Source: Magnetococcales bacterium
Lineage (GTDB): Bacteria > Pseudomonadota > Magnetococcia > Magnetococcales > JADFWU01
NCBI GenBank assembly: GCA_015234045.1
Contig: JADFWU010000001.1
Coordinates: 253,943-317,942, forward strand
Direction of reading: 5' to 3'
DNA: 64,000 nucleotides
Part shown: one piece after another, positions 18,285 to 27,121 of the stretch
Layout: the number at the start of each line of letters is the position of its first letter
How positions within the stretch are numbered: the first letter of the stretch is position 1
Notes under the pieces: generated by a model
Told to the model about the DNA's origin: nothing
Database searches by the model: none
What the model saw: only the letters and a program-made list of their open reading frames with translations
Made by a program: the position numbers and the translations under genes

Positions 18285-18321
18285 AAAGAAAAAGCGGTCA
18301 GAGCCGATACTCTAACCGCTT
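18285..18321 (-). terminator. Intrinsic terminator of tRNA-Val
   Basis: On the minus strand AAGCGGTTAGAG and CTCTGACCGCTT form a 12-base stem with one G-T or mismatched pair and a 6-base loop, followed by TTTTTC. It sits about 20 bases past the tRNA 3' end. Confidence 0.8.
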
Positions 18322-18339
18322 GATCTAATCGCTTAAATA

Positions 18340-18414
18340 TGGTGGGCGGCACAAGGATTGAACTTGTGACCCCTGCCGTGTGAAGGCAGTGCTCTCCCGC
18401 TGAGCTAGCCGCCC
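18340..18414 (-). tRNA. tRNA-Val(CAC)
   Basis: The minus strand shows a full cloverleaf: acceptor GGGCGGC/GCCGCCC, D-arm GCTC...GAGC, anticodon stem CTGCC/GGCAG with loop TTCACAC (anticodon CAC, reads GUG), T-arm ACAAG/CTTGT with TTCAATC, discriminator A and an encoded CCA. It has its own promoter and terminator. Confidence 0.95.
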
Positions 18415-18443
18415 ATTATGGCTATGGTTGCGCGGACCCCTGT

Positions 18444-18473
18444 TTTATAGGTGTTTAACTGGTATCCTGTCAA
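18444..18473 (-). promoter_or_regulatory. Sigma-70 promoter of tRNA-Val
   Basis: TTGACA (18473-18468) and TATAAA (18449-18444) are near-consensus with 18-base spacing on the minus strand, about 30 bases upstream of the tRNA 5' end. A GC-rich stretch (GGGGTCCGCGC) follows the -10, as is common for stable-RNA promoters under stringent control. It covers the region a longer reading of the uracil-DNA glycosylase gene would use. Confidence 0.8.
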
Positions 18474-18507
18474 AGGAATTTATCATTTTTACTCGGTTGA
18501 AAGCACG

Positions 18508-19380
18508 GTGATCAACGTGGATCATGCCCAACTTCATAAGGCGCTGACAGCAACGCTGTACTATTGGCAGAGCTGTGGTATTGATATTCTCAGCAAAGAT
18601 CCAACCCGTGAAGCACAGGAACAAGCAGACATCCAAGCCTGTGCCTATCTGCAAGAGCCTGAACCATCGGTTCAACCTCTCAATACTCCGTCTGTTTCTG
18701 TTCAAAATCAACAGGAAATAACACCAAAACAACAGCGTGTTTCACCATCTCCTGCTTTATCCATTGATTCACCGGTAAAATCCATATTATCCAACACCCC
18801 CATAAAAACAATACCCATCGAAAAACGTGAAGCCATGATGGCAGAACTTGAAAAAGAGATAACACACTGTCAACGATGTCAATTGGTTGGATTTCGGCAA
18901 CGAACGGTGTTGGGCGTGGGATCTCTCCAGGCTCCGGTAGTGTTTGTCGGAGAAGCGCCTGGTGCTGATGAGGACCGAGAGGGCATACCTTTTGTCGGTG
19001 CTGCTGGTCAACTGTTGGATAAAATGTTGCACAGTATCGGGTTTATACGACAGGATATCTATATTGCCAATGTGCTGAAGTGTCGGCCACCGGGAAATCG
19101 TAATCCCTTGCCCAATGAAGTCGAGCAGTGCCAAGGCTATTTGGTCCGCCAACTGGAAATCATCCAACCACAGGCCATCTTTGTCATGGGGAAATTCGCT
19201 ATTTCAACACTTCTTGGTCGCAATGATCCTGTTGGACGCATTCGCGGACAGGTCTATCAGTGGCGTAAAATCCCTGTCATAGCCAGCTATCATCCAGCCT
19301 ACTATCTGCGACAACCGGTACAAAAAAAAGCCGCCTGGCACGATCTGCTTCTGTTACAAAAAACCCTGAAGAAGCAGTAA
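18508..19380 (+). CDS. Family-4 (iron-sulphur) uracil-DNA glycosylase
   Basis: The C-terminal domain (about residues 105-290) has all family-4 marks: CQRCQ and two further cysteines (LKCRPPGNRNP, EQCQGYL) for the 4Fe-4S cluster, active-site GEAPGADEDREGIPFVG, and ASYHPAYYL. It removes uracil from DNA. A Pro/Gln/Ser-rich linker joins an N-terminal helical segment, a layout common in proteobacterial members. I chose GTG 18508 rather than GTG 18451 because GAAAG lies upstream and the longer form would run through the tRNA-Val promoter, but the start is uncertain. Convergent with trxB. Confidence 0.88.
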   Translation: MINVDHAQLHKALTATLYYWQSCGIDILSKDPTREAQEQADIQACAYLQEPEPSVQPLNTPSVSVQNQQEITPKQQRVSPSPALSIDSPVKSILSNTPIKTIPIEKREAMMAELEKEITHCQRCQLVGFRQRTVLGVGSLQAPVVFVGEAPGADEDREGIPFVGAAGQLLDKMLHSIGFIRQDIYIANVLKCRPPGNRNPLPNEVEQCQGYLVRQLEIIQPQAIFVMGKFAISTLLGRNDPVGRIRGQVYQWRKIPVIASYHPAYYLRQPVQKKAAWHDLLLLQKTLKKQ

Positions 19381-19424
19381 CGCCTCTCCAGGGTCTTAAT
19401 CATTCGATCCCATCAATCTCAGAA

Positions 19425-20405
19425 TCAGATACGAGCAGCTTCGCCTTCCTTAAGCTGAAGATAGCGCTCTGACTCTAATGCAGCCATACAACCTGTTCCC
19501 GCAGCAGTAATCGCCTGACGGTAGATTCTGTCTTGAACATCACCCGCAGCAAAGACACCTTCCAGGTTGGTTGCCGTTGAATCCGCTTTGGTAATGAGAT
19601 AACCCGACTCATCCGTTTGCAGTTGATTGCCGAAGATTTCCGTATTCGGTGTGTGACCGATGGCTACAAAAGCACCTGTTACATCCAACGTACTGATTTC
19701 ACCAGTCTTCACGTTTTTCAAGGACAAGCCCTTCAAACCGCCCGCATTCGGATCCCCCAGAAAATCTTCAATAACCGAATCCCATACCGGCTCAATCTTC
19801 TCATTGGCCTTCATGTGCTCCTGCATAATCTTCTCAGCACGCAACTCATCACGACGATGAATCAGATAGACCTTGCTGGCAAAATTAGTCAGGAACAGCG
19901 CTTCCTCCACAGCAGCATCACCACCACCGATTACAGCAATCTCCTGATCCTTGAAGAAGAAACCGTCGCATGTGGCACAGGCGGAAACACCAAAGCCCTT
20001 CAATTTCTCTTCCGAATCCATACCCAACCAGCGAGCTGATGCACCGGTACAGATAATCAAACTGTCACAGGTATATACATCACCAGAATCACAAAACAGC
20101 TTGAATTTTTCAGCACGTCCACCAGATTCATCGGTCAGCTCTGTATTCATGACTGAATCAAAGATCACCTTGGTGCCGAACCGTTCTGCTTGTTCCTGCA
20201 TTTTTGGCATCAATTCTGGACCCTGAACACCTTCAGGAAATCCCGGAAAATTGTCTACTTCCGTCGTGATGGTCAGTTGACCACCCGGTTGCATGCCTTG
20301 AATCAGAATCGGCTCAAGACCGGCACGTGCTGTATAGATCGCCGCAGTGTAACCTGCTGGACCAGATCCCAAAATAATTACCTTGTGATGACTCTCGTTT
20401 GCCAT
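19425..20405 (-). CDS. trxB: Thioredoxin reductase
   Basis: The protein is about 326 residues, the usual TrxB length. It has the N-terminal FAD motif GSGPAGYTAAIYTARAGL, the redox pair in SACATCDGFFF, the NADPH motif VIGGGDAAVEEALFLT, and the C-terminal FAD motif GVFAAGDVQDRIYRQAITAAGTGC. It transfers electrons from NADPH to thioredoxin in the cytosol. ATG 20405, preceded by GAGAG, is preferred to GTG 20411. It is divergent from rlmB. Confidence 0.97.
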   Translation of the reverse strand: MANESHHKVIILGSGPAGYTAAIYTARAGLEPILIQGMQPGGQLTITTEVDNFPGFPEGVQGPELMPKMQEQAERFGTKVIFDSVMNTELTDESGGRAEKFKLFCDSGDVYTCDSLIICTGASARWLGMDSEEKLKGFGVSACATCDGFFFKDQEIAVIGGGDAAVEEALFLTNFASKVYLIHRRDELRAEKIMQEHMKANEKIEPVWDSVIEDFLGDPNAGGLKGLSLKNVKTGEISTLDVTGAFVAIGHTPNTEIFGNQLQTDESGYLITKADSTATNLEGVFAAGDVQDRIYRQAITAAGTGCMAALESERYLQLKEGEAARI

Positions 20406-20581
20406 TGTCACTCTCGTATCTTGAATGTCTCAGGGTACTTTCCGTGAAATTGCTATAGATAAATATACCGCCTCTGGACGGTGCAAGGAAAGTGGTGGAT
20501 ATTAACAAGGACTAAAGAACCGAATATTTCGCGCACCTGCGCGATGGACCATATTTTCAACAGAGCAGTTAGAGGCATGTG

Positions 20582-21316
20582 ATGGCAGATCTTGACGTTG
20601 TATTTGGAATCAATGCGGTGACAGCACTATTGGAGTCAGCTGAACGCCCTGTTTCCGCACTTTTTGTCCAGAAACCCGCACATGGAAAACGGATTCAAAA
20701 AATTATTGACCTCGCTCGAAAACAGGATATTAGAATCCGTTTTGTGGACAAATTTACCATGGAACGACAAGCAGAAGGTGGAACCCACCAAGGTGTTGCC
20801 GCACGTACCGAAATCAAACAACAACCCTCCTGGGATGACCTTTTGGCCCAGATTGAGGGTAAACGTGATGTATTACTGCTCATATTGGATGGTATTGAAG
20901 ATCCCAGAAACCTCGGTGCCATCCTACGCAGTGCCGATGCCTTTGGTGTCACCGCCGTCATCCAACCCAAAGACCGATGCGCCAGTCTTACTGGCTCTGC
21001 CGTCAAAGCCTCAGCCGGTGCCGCAGAACGTGTAGACCTGGTTCGGGTGACCAATCTTGCCCGCACTCTGCGCCAGTTGGAACAAATCGGCTTCCAGATT
21101 ATTGGATTGGATGCTGAGGCATCCATCACATTAAATGAAGCCAGTCAACAAAAACCATTAGCTTTAATAATGGGTAGTGAAGGCAAAGGCTTACGTCGCT
21201 TAACCCAACAAGCTTGCCACCAGCTGGCTTCAATTCCCATGCACGGTTCCATCTCTTCACTCAACGTTTCAGTAGCCGCTGGAATTGCGCTGTATGAGAT
21301 TTGTCGAGAAAACTGA
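20582..21316 (+). CDS. rlmB: 23S rRNA (guanosine-2251-2'-O)-methyltransferase
   Basis: This 244-residue SpoU-family enzyme has an N-terminal substrate-binding domain (VFGINAVTALLES, HQGVAA) and a C-terminal trefoil-knot methyltransferase. Motifs are LDGIEDPRNLGAILRSADAFGV, KASAGAAERVDLVRV, IMGSEGKGLRRL and IPMHGSISSLNVSVAAGIALYE. Length and motifs fit RlmB, which modifies 23S rRNA, rather than tRNA TrmH. ATG 20582 with AGAGG upstream is preferred to GTG 20579. A tRNA gene follows with its own promoter. Confidence 0.93.
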   Translation: MADLDVVFGINAVTALLESAERPVSALFVQKPAHGKRIQKIIDLARKQDIRIRFVDKFTMERQAEGGTHQGVAARTEIKQQPSWDDLLAQIEGKRDVLLLILDGIEDPRNLGAILRSADAFGVTAVIQPKDRCASLTGSAVKASAGAAERVDLVRVTNLARTLRQLEQIGFQIIGLDAEASITLNEASQQKPLALIMGSEGKGLRRLTQQACHQLASIPMHGSISSLNVSVAAGIALYEICREN

Positions 21317-21326
21317 TATAAAAGTG

Positions 21327-21355
21327 TTGACAAGCACTCTCAAGAAGCCTATTTT
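21327..21355 (+). promoter_or_regulatory. Sigma-70 promoter of tRNA-Thr
   Basis: TTGACA (21327-21332) and TATTTT (21350-21355) are 17 bases apart. The expected start is a few bases before the tRNA 5' end at 21370. Confidence 0.7.
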
Positions 21356-21369
21356 TTACCCGCTTCAAC

Positions 21370-21445
21370 GCTGGCGTAGCTCAATTGGTAGAGCAGCTGA
21401 TTTGTAATCAGCAGGTTGCGGGTTCGAGTCCCATCGCCAGCTCCA
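21370..21445 (+). tRNA. tRNA-Thr(TGT)
   Basis: The cloverleaf is complete: acceptor GCTGGCG/CGCCAGC, D-arm GCTC...GAGC, anticodon stem GCTGA/TCAGC with loop TTTGTAA (anticodon TGT), T-arm GCGGG/CCCAT (one weak pair) with TTCGAGT, discriminator T and encoded CCA. The AT-rich accessory stretch begins just after it, so it may be an integration site. Confidence 0.96.
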
Positions 21446-21461
21446 ATTTAAAATTTATTAG

Positions 21462-21495
21462 GCTTGGTCAATCTCTTTGACCAAGCTTTTTTTTT
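21462..21495 (+). terminator. Intrinsic terminator of tRNA-Thr
   Basis: GCTTGGTCAA (21462-21471) and TTGACCAAGC (21477-21486) form a perfect 10-base stem, followed by nine T. Confidence 0.93.
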
Positions 21496-22510
21496 GAGTC
21501 GTTAGCAGATTTTATCCTCCTGGGCGGAGTCAGTATAGTCACTAAGTATGTCTTATAAGGATAAATATTGAGTCGCCCTCGGTCAAACTGCAAACCTCAA
21601 CTTGTTGTCAAAAATCCAGCAAAACGTCAATAGTACAACATGTAAAGTTTTGACATCCTCCCTTTCAATTTCATCATGCCCTTCCTTAAAAAGACGTAAT
21701 TTTCAGATAAAAATCAATAAATTAAATATTATTCTACAAAATGGCATGATTGGTGAAGTAAGGATTATACTTATGTGTCAAGCAGAAATATTAACGTTAG
21801 TTAATATAAAGTCTCGGAAGAGTCAATGCTATATTGACATTTCACCATAAAGGAATAAGCAAGGTTCCACTATGAGCCAACATCTCAAAACCAATGACTT
21901 TGACGGCGTTGCAGTTCGACTTAAAAAAAGAAGTCGTGCACACCAACATAGAAAAGAACAGCCTGAGCCAAAGATGAGATATTCCAGCTGGGCTGTGCCA
22001 GTCAGTGAATGGGTTCTTATTCCTCCTCCTTCGATGTTCAGGAATCCATCTTCGAAGGAGTAATAGATCATCTCACTTAATCCTTTCATGAAATCTTGGG
22101 CATTCAGCCGATCAAACAATATGTCGTTTTCTGAGTGTCCAAGTCTACACACCGTTCCCCGCCATTTTTCAATAAGACCGTCATTCTGAATGAGCTTCAC
22201 ACCTATCAGACAGTTCTGTCCAAATCTGTTACTCCTGCAAAGGTTGGGGTGAGAGGGTGTCATCCACTTGTCAATCATTACAAATACGTTATACATCGTG
22301 TGACAGGCTGAGTTTCTAACTTCGCGAAAATATGCACCAGTTTAAAGTTATAGTTGCATGCAATTAAAATACTACCATTGCGTCATTCGTACCGTTTGAT
22401 TTCACATAAAATCCAATAAAATTCAATGCTGATAACAATAAAAATCAATGGGAAAATAAATATATGAATTTGCATAAAAACTCCCAAAGGGTTTGTCAAG
22501 GAAAAATACA
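21496..22510. other. AT-rich gene-poor stretch at the start of the accessory region
   Basis: I see no gene I can support. Short open frames exist on both strands (for example minus 21829-22296, 155 codons), but they lack ribosome sites and familiar motifs. Around 21990-22030 the plus strand has GAATGGGTTCTTATTCCTCC, which resembles a tRNA T-arm. The minus-strand reading there (GGGIRTHSLTG) is the peptide typically produced by translating the complement of a tRNA 3' end, which argues for a degenerate tRNA-like sequence, not a protein. CTCCTTCGA (22026-22034) and TCGAAGGAG (22052-22060) form a perfect 9-base hairpin beside it. Confidence 0.5.
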
Positions 22511-22536
22511 ATTTGTTCGACAAATCTACATATAAT
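22511..22536 (+). promoter_or_regulatory. Likely promoter with overlapping operator, upstream of the cysteine peptidase gene
   Basis: TATAAT at 22531-22536 is a perfect -10 element. Just upstream, ATTTGT TCG ACAAAT (22511-22525) is an inverted repeat with 6-base arms that would cover the -35 area, where no good -35 is seen. This suggests regulated or activator-dependent transcription. The leader would be about 105 bases. Confidence 0.45.
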
Positions 22537-22649
22537 CATACCATAATTTTTTTTCTTTAGATTGATAATCTATATGTTGACCATCCTGTCATATATGACT
22601 AGGATATTAGCCTTATTCATGGATCGTGCCCCCTCAATGGAGCGACAAC

Positions 22650-25613
22650 ATGCCAACCGGTGAAGACGGCAAGGACAAGTACCGAGATATTCATTTTTAT
22701 CCTTTTTCACATGATGAGGAGGGGTCGAAAGTTATTGGTTATGAACTGCGTCCAGAAAACAAAGGCAATAACGTTCGTCGTTATGACTCAAATCAGGCTC
22801 GATACCTTCGCTGCTATCTGCAAGATCTAAATGTCAATTGTACGATTGTCGAAAATGATTTTTATGATTGGGATTATCTCGCTCAATATAAAGAATTTTA
22901 TAGTACTGGTGCTAATTTATATAGCAACCGTTGTAAACGAATCCATTTTTTTCAAATTACCGAAGAAGACATCAAAGCATTTGAACCTCACAGACCAAGA
23001 CGTAAAATTCTTGAAGAAAATGGATCCTCAATCAAGCCTGATGAGCTGTTAAAGGCGCTTTTCAAAGAAGCGCTAAGGTCTGATCTCACGGTGAGTGATG
23101 AATGCTATAAGAAGTTTGGTTTACAGATTCCAGACAAAAAAAATAAGGCCCTCAATATCTTGCAGGAAGCCTATCGTGGCTTTATTGTGAGGCGTCCTCT
23201 ACATCGTCCCTATCTTGGTAGGACGGTTCTTGCTTGGTGTGGTGATCGCAGCAAGAGGGATACATCCCTGGGTCAAAATCGGAGAATAAGAACACCTATT
23301 CGAATTGGGCCGCACCCTTGCTCTTTTCCGACCGCACGTGAATATATGGTCCATATAGCAGGGATAGCGCTCAAGGTGGACGGGCTCGCATGGCAACAAC
23401 AAGACCAAGGAACTGGTGCATGTGGTACTGTTTCGCTTTGGTCAGCGCTTCAATCAAGAATGTATCCCCACCTCAAGATCTCTTCACCAAAGCTGACAAA
23501 GCTTGCTCATGCCATGAGAACTCAAGGTGAACGTGTGTTTCCCTCACGATATTTGCATCGGAATCAAATTGCTGATGCCATTCGACAGATCCCAGGTTGT
23601 CAACCTGTCGTGATTAGAGGAGATATCTCTCCCAAAAGAGGTGTGTCTGGTTATACGTTTTCAATTGAACACTTTTGTCAAATTTGCCTAATCTACTTGC
23701 GCGGCGGTTTTCCTCTGTTGGTTTCTGGAAACCAAAGGAAACAAGAGGGTGGAAAAGACCATATGAGCTGTATTACTGGCTTTATGGTTCCCCAGACTGA
23801 CAAGCAGATGACTGGCTCAGACATTATCGAGCAAATAAAAAACAATAAATCTGATGTCTTTTTTGAGGATACTCATTTTCGTCACTTCTTCATTCATGAC
23901 GATAATATCGGTCCTAATGTTCGTGTCCGTGTCACCACCTACGAATTCCTTTTCCTTCTTCGTAAAGCGATTTCGTATTTCAATGATTTCATAACTCTGA
24001 TTAATCACCTGTCGATACCAGAACACGCCCAGAAAAAACAAGAATTTTTTGGTCACTGGAAAGATGCTCTGAAAACTTGGCAGAAAGAAGATGGTATTAC
24101 TGCGCTTGAACCATCTAAATGGAATCGAAAGTGTGATTACTCTGTAATACCTGCCGAACTTATTGAATCAACACTAAACAAGGACCTGAAAGACCTACAA
24201 ACTGTCATTGATAAAGCAATAAAAATGACAGGGGCGCAATTTACGACAAATAGACTTAACACTCTTATAGAAAAGCTTGGTGCTTATATTCTGGCTCCAT
24301 GCCCAACAGAAACACTGGAAGAATACGACAATAATCACTGTAAAGTAGAGTTCCAGAAAGATGAACATAACAGATTTAAAAAAATATTCGATCAGATAGA
24401 AAAATCGGAATATAGTCATACTGCTGAAGATCTTTATGATACTGCTGTAAAATTATTTCATAGCGCATTGATCTTTCTTAATACTGCAACTGAGATAGAT
24501 AAAAAGGTTCAGTGGCAGAGCTTGCTCTATAATCAAAACGACCAAACGAATGGTAAAAACTTCAAGACTTCTGATAAAACCATTCAACGTCGTGTTGTAT
24601 TGGTGTTTGACCCACCTTTGGACCGAGAAGGAAAAGCCGCTATTGAGCAATATGAAGATGTGCGGGATTGGCCCACTTTCAACTCCTTTACTCCTCATAG
24701 TCTGCATATTGCGGTTCCGGAAGAGATTGTCACGCTACCTGATCAACTACTCAGGGCGAGTTTGCGTAAACTTCAAGCGATAGCTGTTGCCTATAAATTC
24801 AATCCAGAAAAAGAAGTGGCGCTCGAAGAAACATTGTTGTGGACGAGTAGTTGCAGGTTTGTCGATCAAGTAAGTTATTTTGAAGATGTTCTTCCAAGTG
24901 TTCTTAGTCAAATTCAACAACCAGAAATGGATGATGTCCTGAACTCTGACATACTCAGAAGTAAATTTAAGTTCTATTTGGAAGAACGTTCAAGCTGGAT
25001 AGAAAGTACTCGGGAAAAACTTTATAAAAACTCTCGTTTGATGAGTAAATATATTGGTCTCGTGCGCTTCGGTATTCGAAAAAGAAGCGATCCCAATGCA
25101 ACAACAACCCCTATAATGGATATTTTATTTGATACAACTGACAGTGATCAAAATCAGTTTGCAATTGCTCATGTCATATTCCAGAAAAGTCAAAAAAGAC
25201 TTACAGAGCTTGTTGGAAACGCCCGATTTTTAGATCAGCTTAAATTTCACTTCAAAGATCTCTACAATTTGGATCTTCACCAACTTCCAGACTTTGGCCT
25301 TACGATTTTTTCACCCACAGATGATGTTGTCCATGCGTACCAAGAGGCTGAACAGGCGCACTTGTTTAGCAAGGCTTGCCAACGCATTGAGTCCGATGCC
25401 AGTCATCTTAGTAAATGTCAGAACAATAAAGAGGATGACCCTGGCGCATATATGGAAGCTATTGGAAATGTGGAACAGCTTCTGACATCACTTTCGGTTG
25501 ATATCGATATCACAGAAAAAAAAGCGCTTGGGTATAAAGATACGTTTGATGACATCGTGTCCAAACTTGTTACAATGTTAACTCATTACAAAGAGCGGAA
25601 TGGCTTGTCATGA
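22650..25613 (+). CDS. Large putative papain/C39-like cysteine peptidase of unknown function
   Basis: This protein has 987 residues. ATG 22650 has GGAG 7 bases upstream, better than GTG 22626. Residues 1-190 are unassigned and hydrophilic. From about 190 the sequence fits a recurring bacterial papain-like family: RPLHRPYLGRTVL, then GLAWQQQDQGTGACGTVSLWSAL with candidate nucleophile Cys258, GGKDHMSCITGF with His371, and FFIHDDNIGPNVRVRV with acidic/Asn residues 417-419. The order Cys, His, Asp/Asn is as in papain and C39 peptidases. The last 550 residues are helical and match nothing I know. No signal peptide or membrane segment, so cytosolic. It heads the AT-rich accessory stretch behind tRNA-Thr. 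Peptidase fold likely by motif; activity, substrate and role are inference. Confidence 0.65.
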   Translation: MPTGEDGKDKYRDIHFYPFSHDEEGSKVIGYELRPENKGNNVRRYDSNQARYLRCYLQDLNVNCTIVENDFYDWDYLAQYKEFYSTGANLYSNRCKRIHFFQITEEDIKAFEPHRPRRKILEENGSSIKPDELLKALFKEALRSDLTVSDECYKKFGLQIPDKKNKALNILQEAYRGFIVRRPLHRPYLGRTVLAWCGDRSKRDTSLGQNRRIRTPIRIGPHPCSFPTAREYMVHIAGIALKVDGLAWQQQDQGTGACGTVSLWSALQSRMYPHLKISSPKLTKLAHAMRTQGERVFPSRYLHRNQIADAIRQIPGCQPVVIRGDISPKRGVSGYTFSIEHFCQICLIYLRGGFPLLVSGNQRKQEGGKDHMSCITGFMVPQTDKQMTGSDIIEQIKNNKSDVFFEDTHFRHFFIHDDNIGPNVRVRVTTYEFLFLLRKAISYFNDFITLINHLSIPEHAQKKQEFFGHWKDALKTWQKEDGITALEPSKWNRKCDYSVIPAELIESTLNKDLKDLQTVIDKAIKMTGAQFTTNRLNTLIEKLGAYILAPCPTETLEEYDNNHCKVEFQKDEHNRFKKIFDQIEKSEYSHTAEDLYDTAVKLFHSALIFLNTATEIDKKVQWQSLLYNQNDQTNGKNFKTSDKTIQRRVVLVFDPPLDREGKAAIEQYEDVRDWPTFNSFTPHSLHIAVPEEIVTLPDQLLRASLRKLQAIAVAYKFNPEKEVALEETLLWTSSCRFVDQVSYFEDVLPSVLSQIQQPEMDDVLNSDILRSKFKFYLEERSSWIESTREKLYKNSRLMSKYIGLVRFGIRKRSDPNATTTPIMDILFDTTDSDQNQFAIAHVIFQKSQKRLTELVGNARFLDQLKFHFKDLYNLDLHQLPDFGLTIFSPTDDVVHAYQEAEQAHLFSKACQRIESDASHLSKCQNNKEDDPGAYMEAIGNVEQLLTSLSVDIDITEKKALGYKDTFDDIVSKLVTMLTHYKERNGLS

Positions 25614-25904
25614 AACAATAAAAATATTCTATATTTTTTAAGAAAGATCAATGAATTAGTGTTTGTTTTCAGGCGAAAGATGTCAGTGAAACAAGTGTTT
25701 TTTTGTAGAACGGAAATATCTGGACTATGAAGTGCAAAATATGCTAGCATGCACCTTCTGAACACGATTTCTGTTCGCGAAAGATCGATTCAGTGTGCTT
25801 TTTAATGTTTTCGAATATGAATAACTGGATCAATCCTCAAAACGAGAAAGGAGATTCTCAATCTTTATCGCGACTTTGCTGTTAAGGTAAGGAGAGATTC
25901 TAAC

Positions 25905-26174
25905 ATGGATAATGCTTGGAAGAAAAAACTAAATATCGTCAAAAAAAATAATCAAGCGCGCCTCCAAGAGCTTGATGCTGAGTTTGCTCGACAGCAAGAA
26001 AAAGATCAGTCTGAGCCTGTCAGCATTTCTGGTGACGATCGCCATCAATATCTCGGTTGTGCTGGCCGCCAAGATATTTGGGATAAAAATACTCAGACCA
26101 ATGATCTCTATATCCGGCGCCATGTAGACTGGATCAATGAACTGGCTTCTGATCAAGAAACTGTGGAGTCATGA
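25905..26174 (+). CDS. Small hydrophilic protein of unknown function
   Basis: This 89-residue protein has a strong ribosome site (AAGGAGAG, 8-base spacing) before ATG 25905. The N-terminal half is a charged helix (WKKKLNIVKKNNQARLQELDAEFARQQEK), and the C-terminal half contains YLGCAGRQDIWDKN and a second helix. No signal peptide. It lies 291 bases after the peptidase gene, and that gap shows no other gene. Not recognised. It may be a partner or regulator of the peptidase or of the next gene. Confidence 0.65.
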   Translation: MDNAWKKKLNIVKKNNQARLQELDAEFARQQEKDQSEPVSISGDDRHQYLGCAGRQDIWDKNTQTNDLYIRRHVDWINELASDQETVES

Positions 26175-26180
26175 ACCTGT

Positions 26181-26240
26181 GCAACCAACTCTGACAAAAT
26201 TAATCTTGCTCATAAGATTTACTTTTTCAGAGTTGGCTGC
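26181..26240. terminator. Hairpin between the 89-aa and 225-aa genes
   Basis: GCAACCAACTCTGA (26181-26194) pairs with TCAGAGTTGGCTGC (26227-26240), one mismatch, with a 32-base loop. It starts 6 bases after the stop codon. No T-run follows on the plus strand, so it is a 3' structure or weak terminator rather than a classic one. Confidence 0.5.
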
Positions 26241-26307
26241 TTGAAGAAGAATTTATATTTCTTGGTCTTTTTTTATAATGAGTAATTCCTTTCAATGAGA
26301 TAGTAGA

Positions 26308-26985
26308 ATGCCCAATCAACTTGGTCTGAAAATCTATCGTCAGGAATCAAACAATTCAACTCTGCCGTTGGATGTTATTGCTAAAGCATCCGATGCATGG
26401 ACAGATCTTCTTTGGCCGCTCATTGGTAATCTGCTGGTTTTCTATAATAACGATCCTATCATTGATAAACTCTTTGCCAGCCGGCTGGATATTGATCCTG
26501 AAGCGGTAAGCGATGGCATTATCGAAGGATTAACGCTTTGGATAAAACTAAGTCACGACCCAACTGCCTGGGGCTTTGATACAACTACCTATTTTGGTGC
26601 AAGTACGGCTACGGCTCTATCCACTAAAGAATTCATAATAGTTGATCTTACTTCTTCTTCAATTGATGTAGATCCAGTCCAATTGAAATTATATACCACT
26701 ATTTTTAGCATGGAATTTGGTTGGGTGCTGAAACGCTATATGATGCTTGGACCAACCAATATTCTTGATGAAAATCTTGAACCAGAAAAAAGAAGACTAC
26801 CGCAGGACGATAAGACGATTAATCAGATCGTTATCAGTGCTGTTCAGGAGTTTCGTGAGTTACATATTCATGCAAATTCCCTGCTTTCGTCCATGGTGAG
26901 AGGTCAAAGCTCTTTGCGCGAACTTATGCTCCACTATACATGTATAATGGGGCGCTTAATGAGCGACCAACTTGATGAAAAATAA
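26308..26985 (+). CDS. Protein of unknown function (225 aa)
   Basis: This 225-residue, mostly helical protein starts at ATG 26308 with a weak ribosome site (GAGATAG). No signal peptide. Features visible: DAWTDLLWPLIGNLLVFY, an Asp-rich middle (IIVDLTSSSIDVDPVQ) and a C-terminal helix (MRGRLMSDQL-like end). I do not recognise the family. It lies between the 89-residue gene and the HD-GYP gene, all on the same strand in AT-rich DNA, and may belong with either. Confidence 0.65.
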   Translation: MPNQLGLKIYRQESNNSTLPLDVIAKASDAWTDLLWPLIGNLLVFYNNDPIIDKLFASRLDIDPEAVSDGIIEGLTLWIKLSHDPTAWGFDTTTYFGASTATALSTKEFIIVDLTSSSIDVDPVQLKLYTTIFSMEFGWVLKRYMMLGPTNILDENLEPEKRRLPQDDKTINQIVISAVQEFRELHIHANSLLSSMVRGQSSLRELMLHYTCIMGRLMSDQLDEK

Positions 26986-27121
26986 GGCGGCATTGTGATC
27001 ATTCTATATCTTGTATAGCTAGTATGTTCATGGACCAAGAGATTTAGCTAATTGAAACTCTGTGCTGACATTTAGTGAATCGTAGCAAGTAATATCAACA
27101 AACATAACAATAAAATAAATC

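Noticed and set aside
21602-22063. Two short plus-strand frames (82 and 63 codons) after tRNA-Thr.
   Set aside because: Low-complexity AT-rich composition, no Shine-Dalgarno sequence, and the second reads through the tRNA-like segment.
21829-22296. Open frame of 155 codons on the minus strand in the AT-rich stretch.
   Set aside because: No ribosome site or known motif; it includes the GGGIRTHSLTG reading typical of a complemented tRNA end and overlaps a plus-strand frame of equal doubt.
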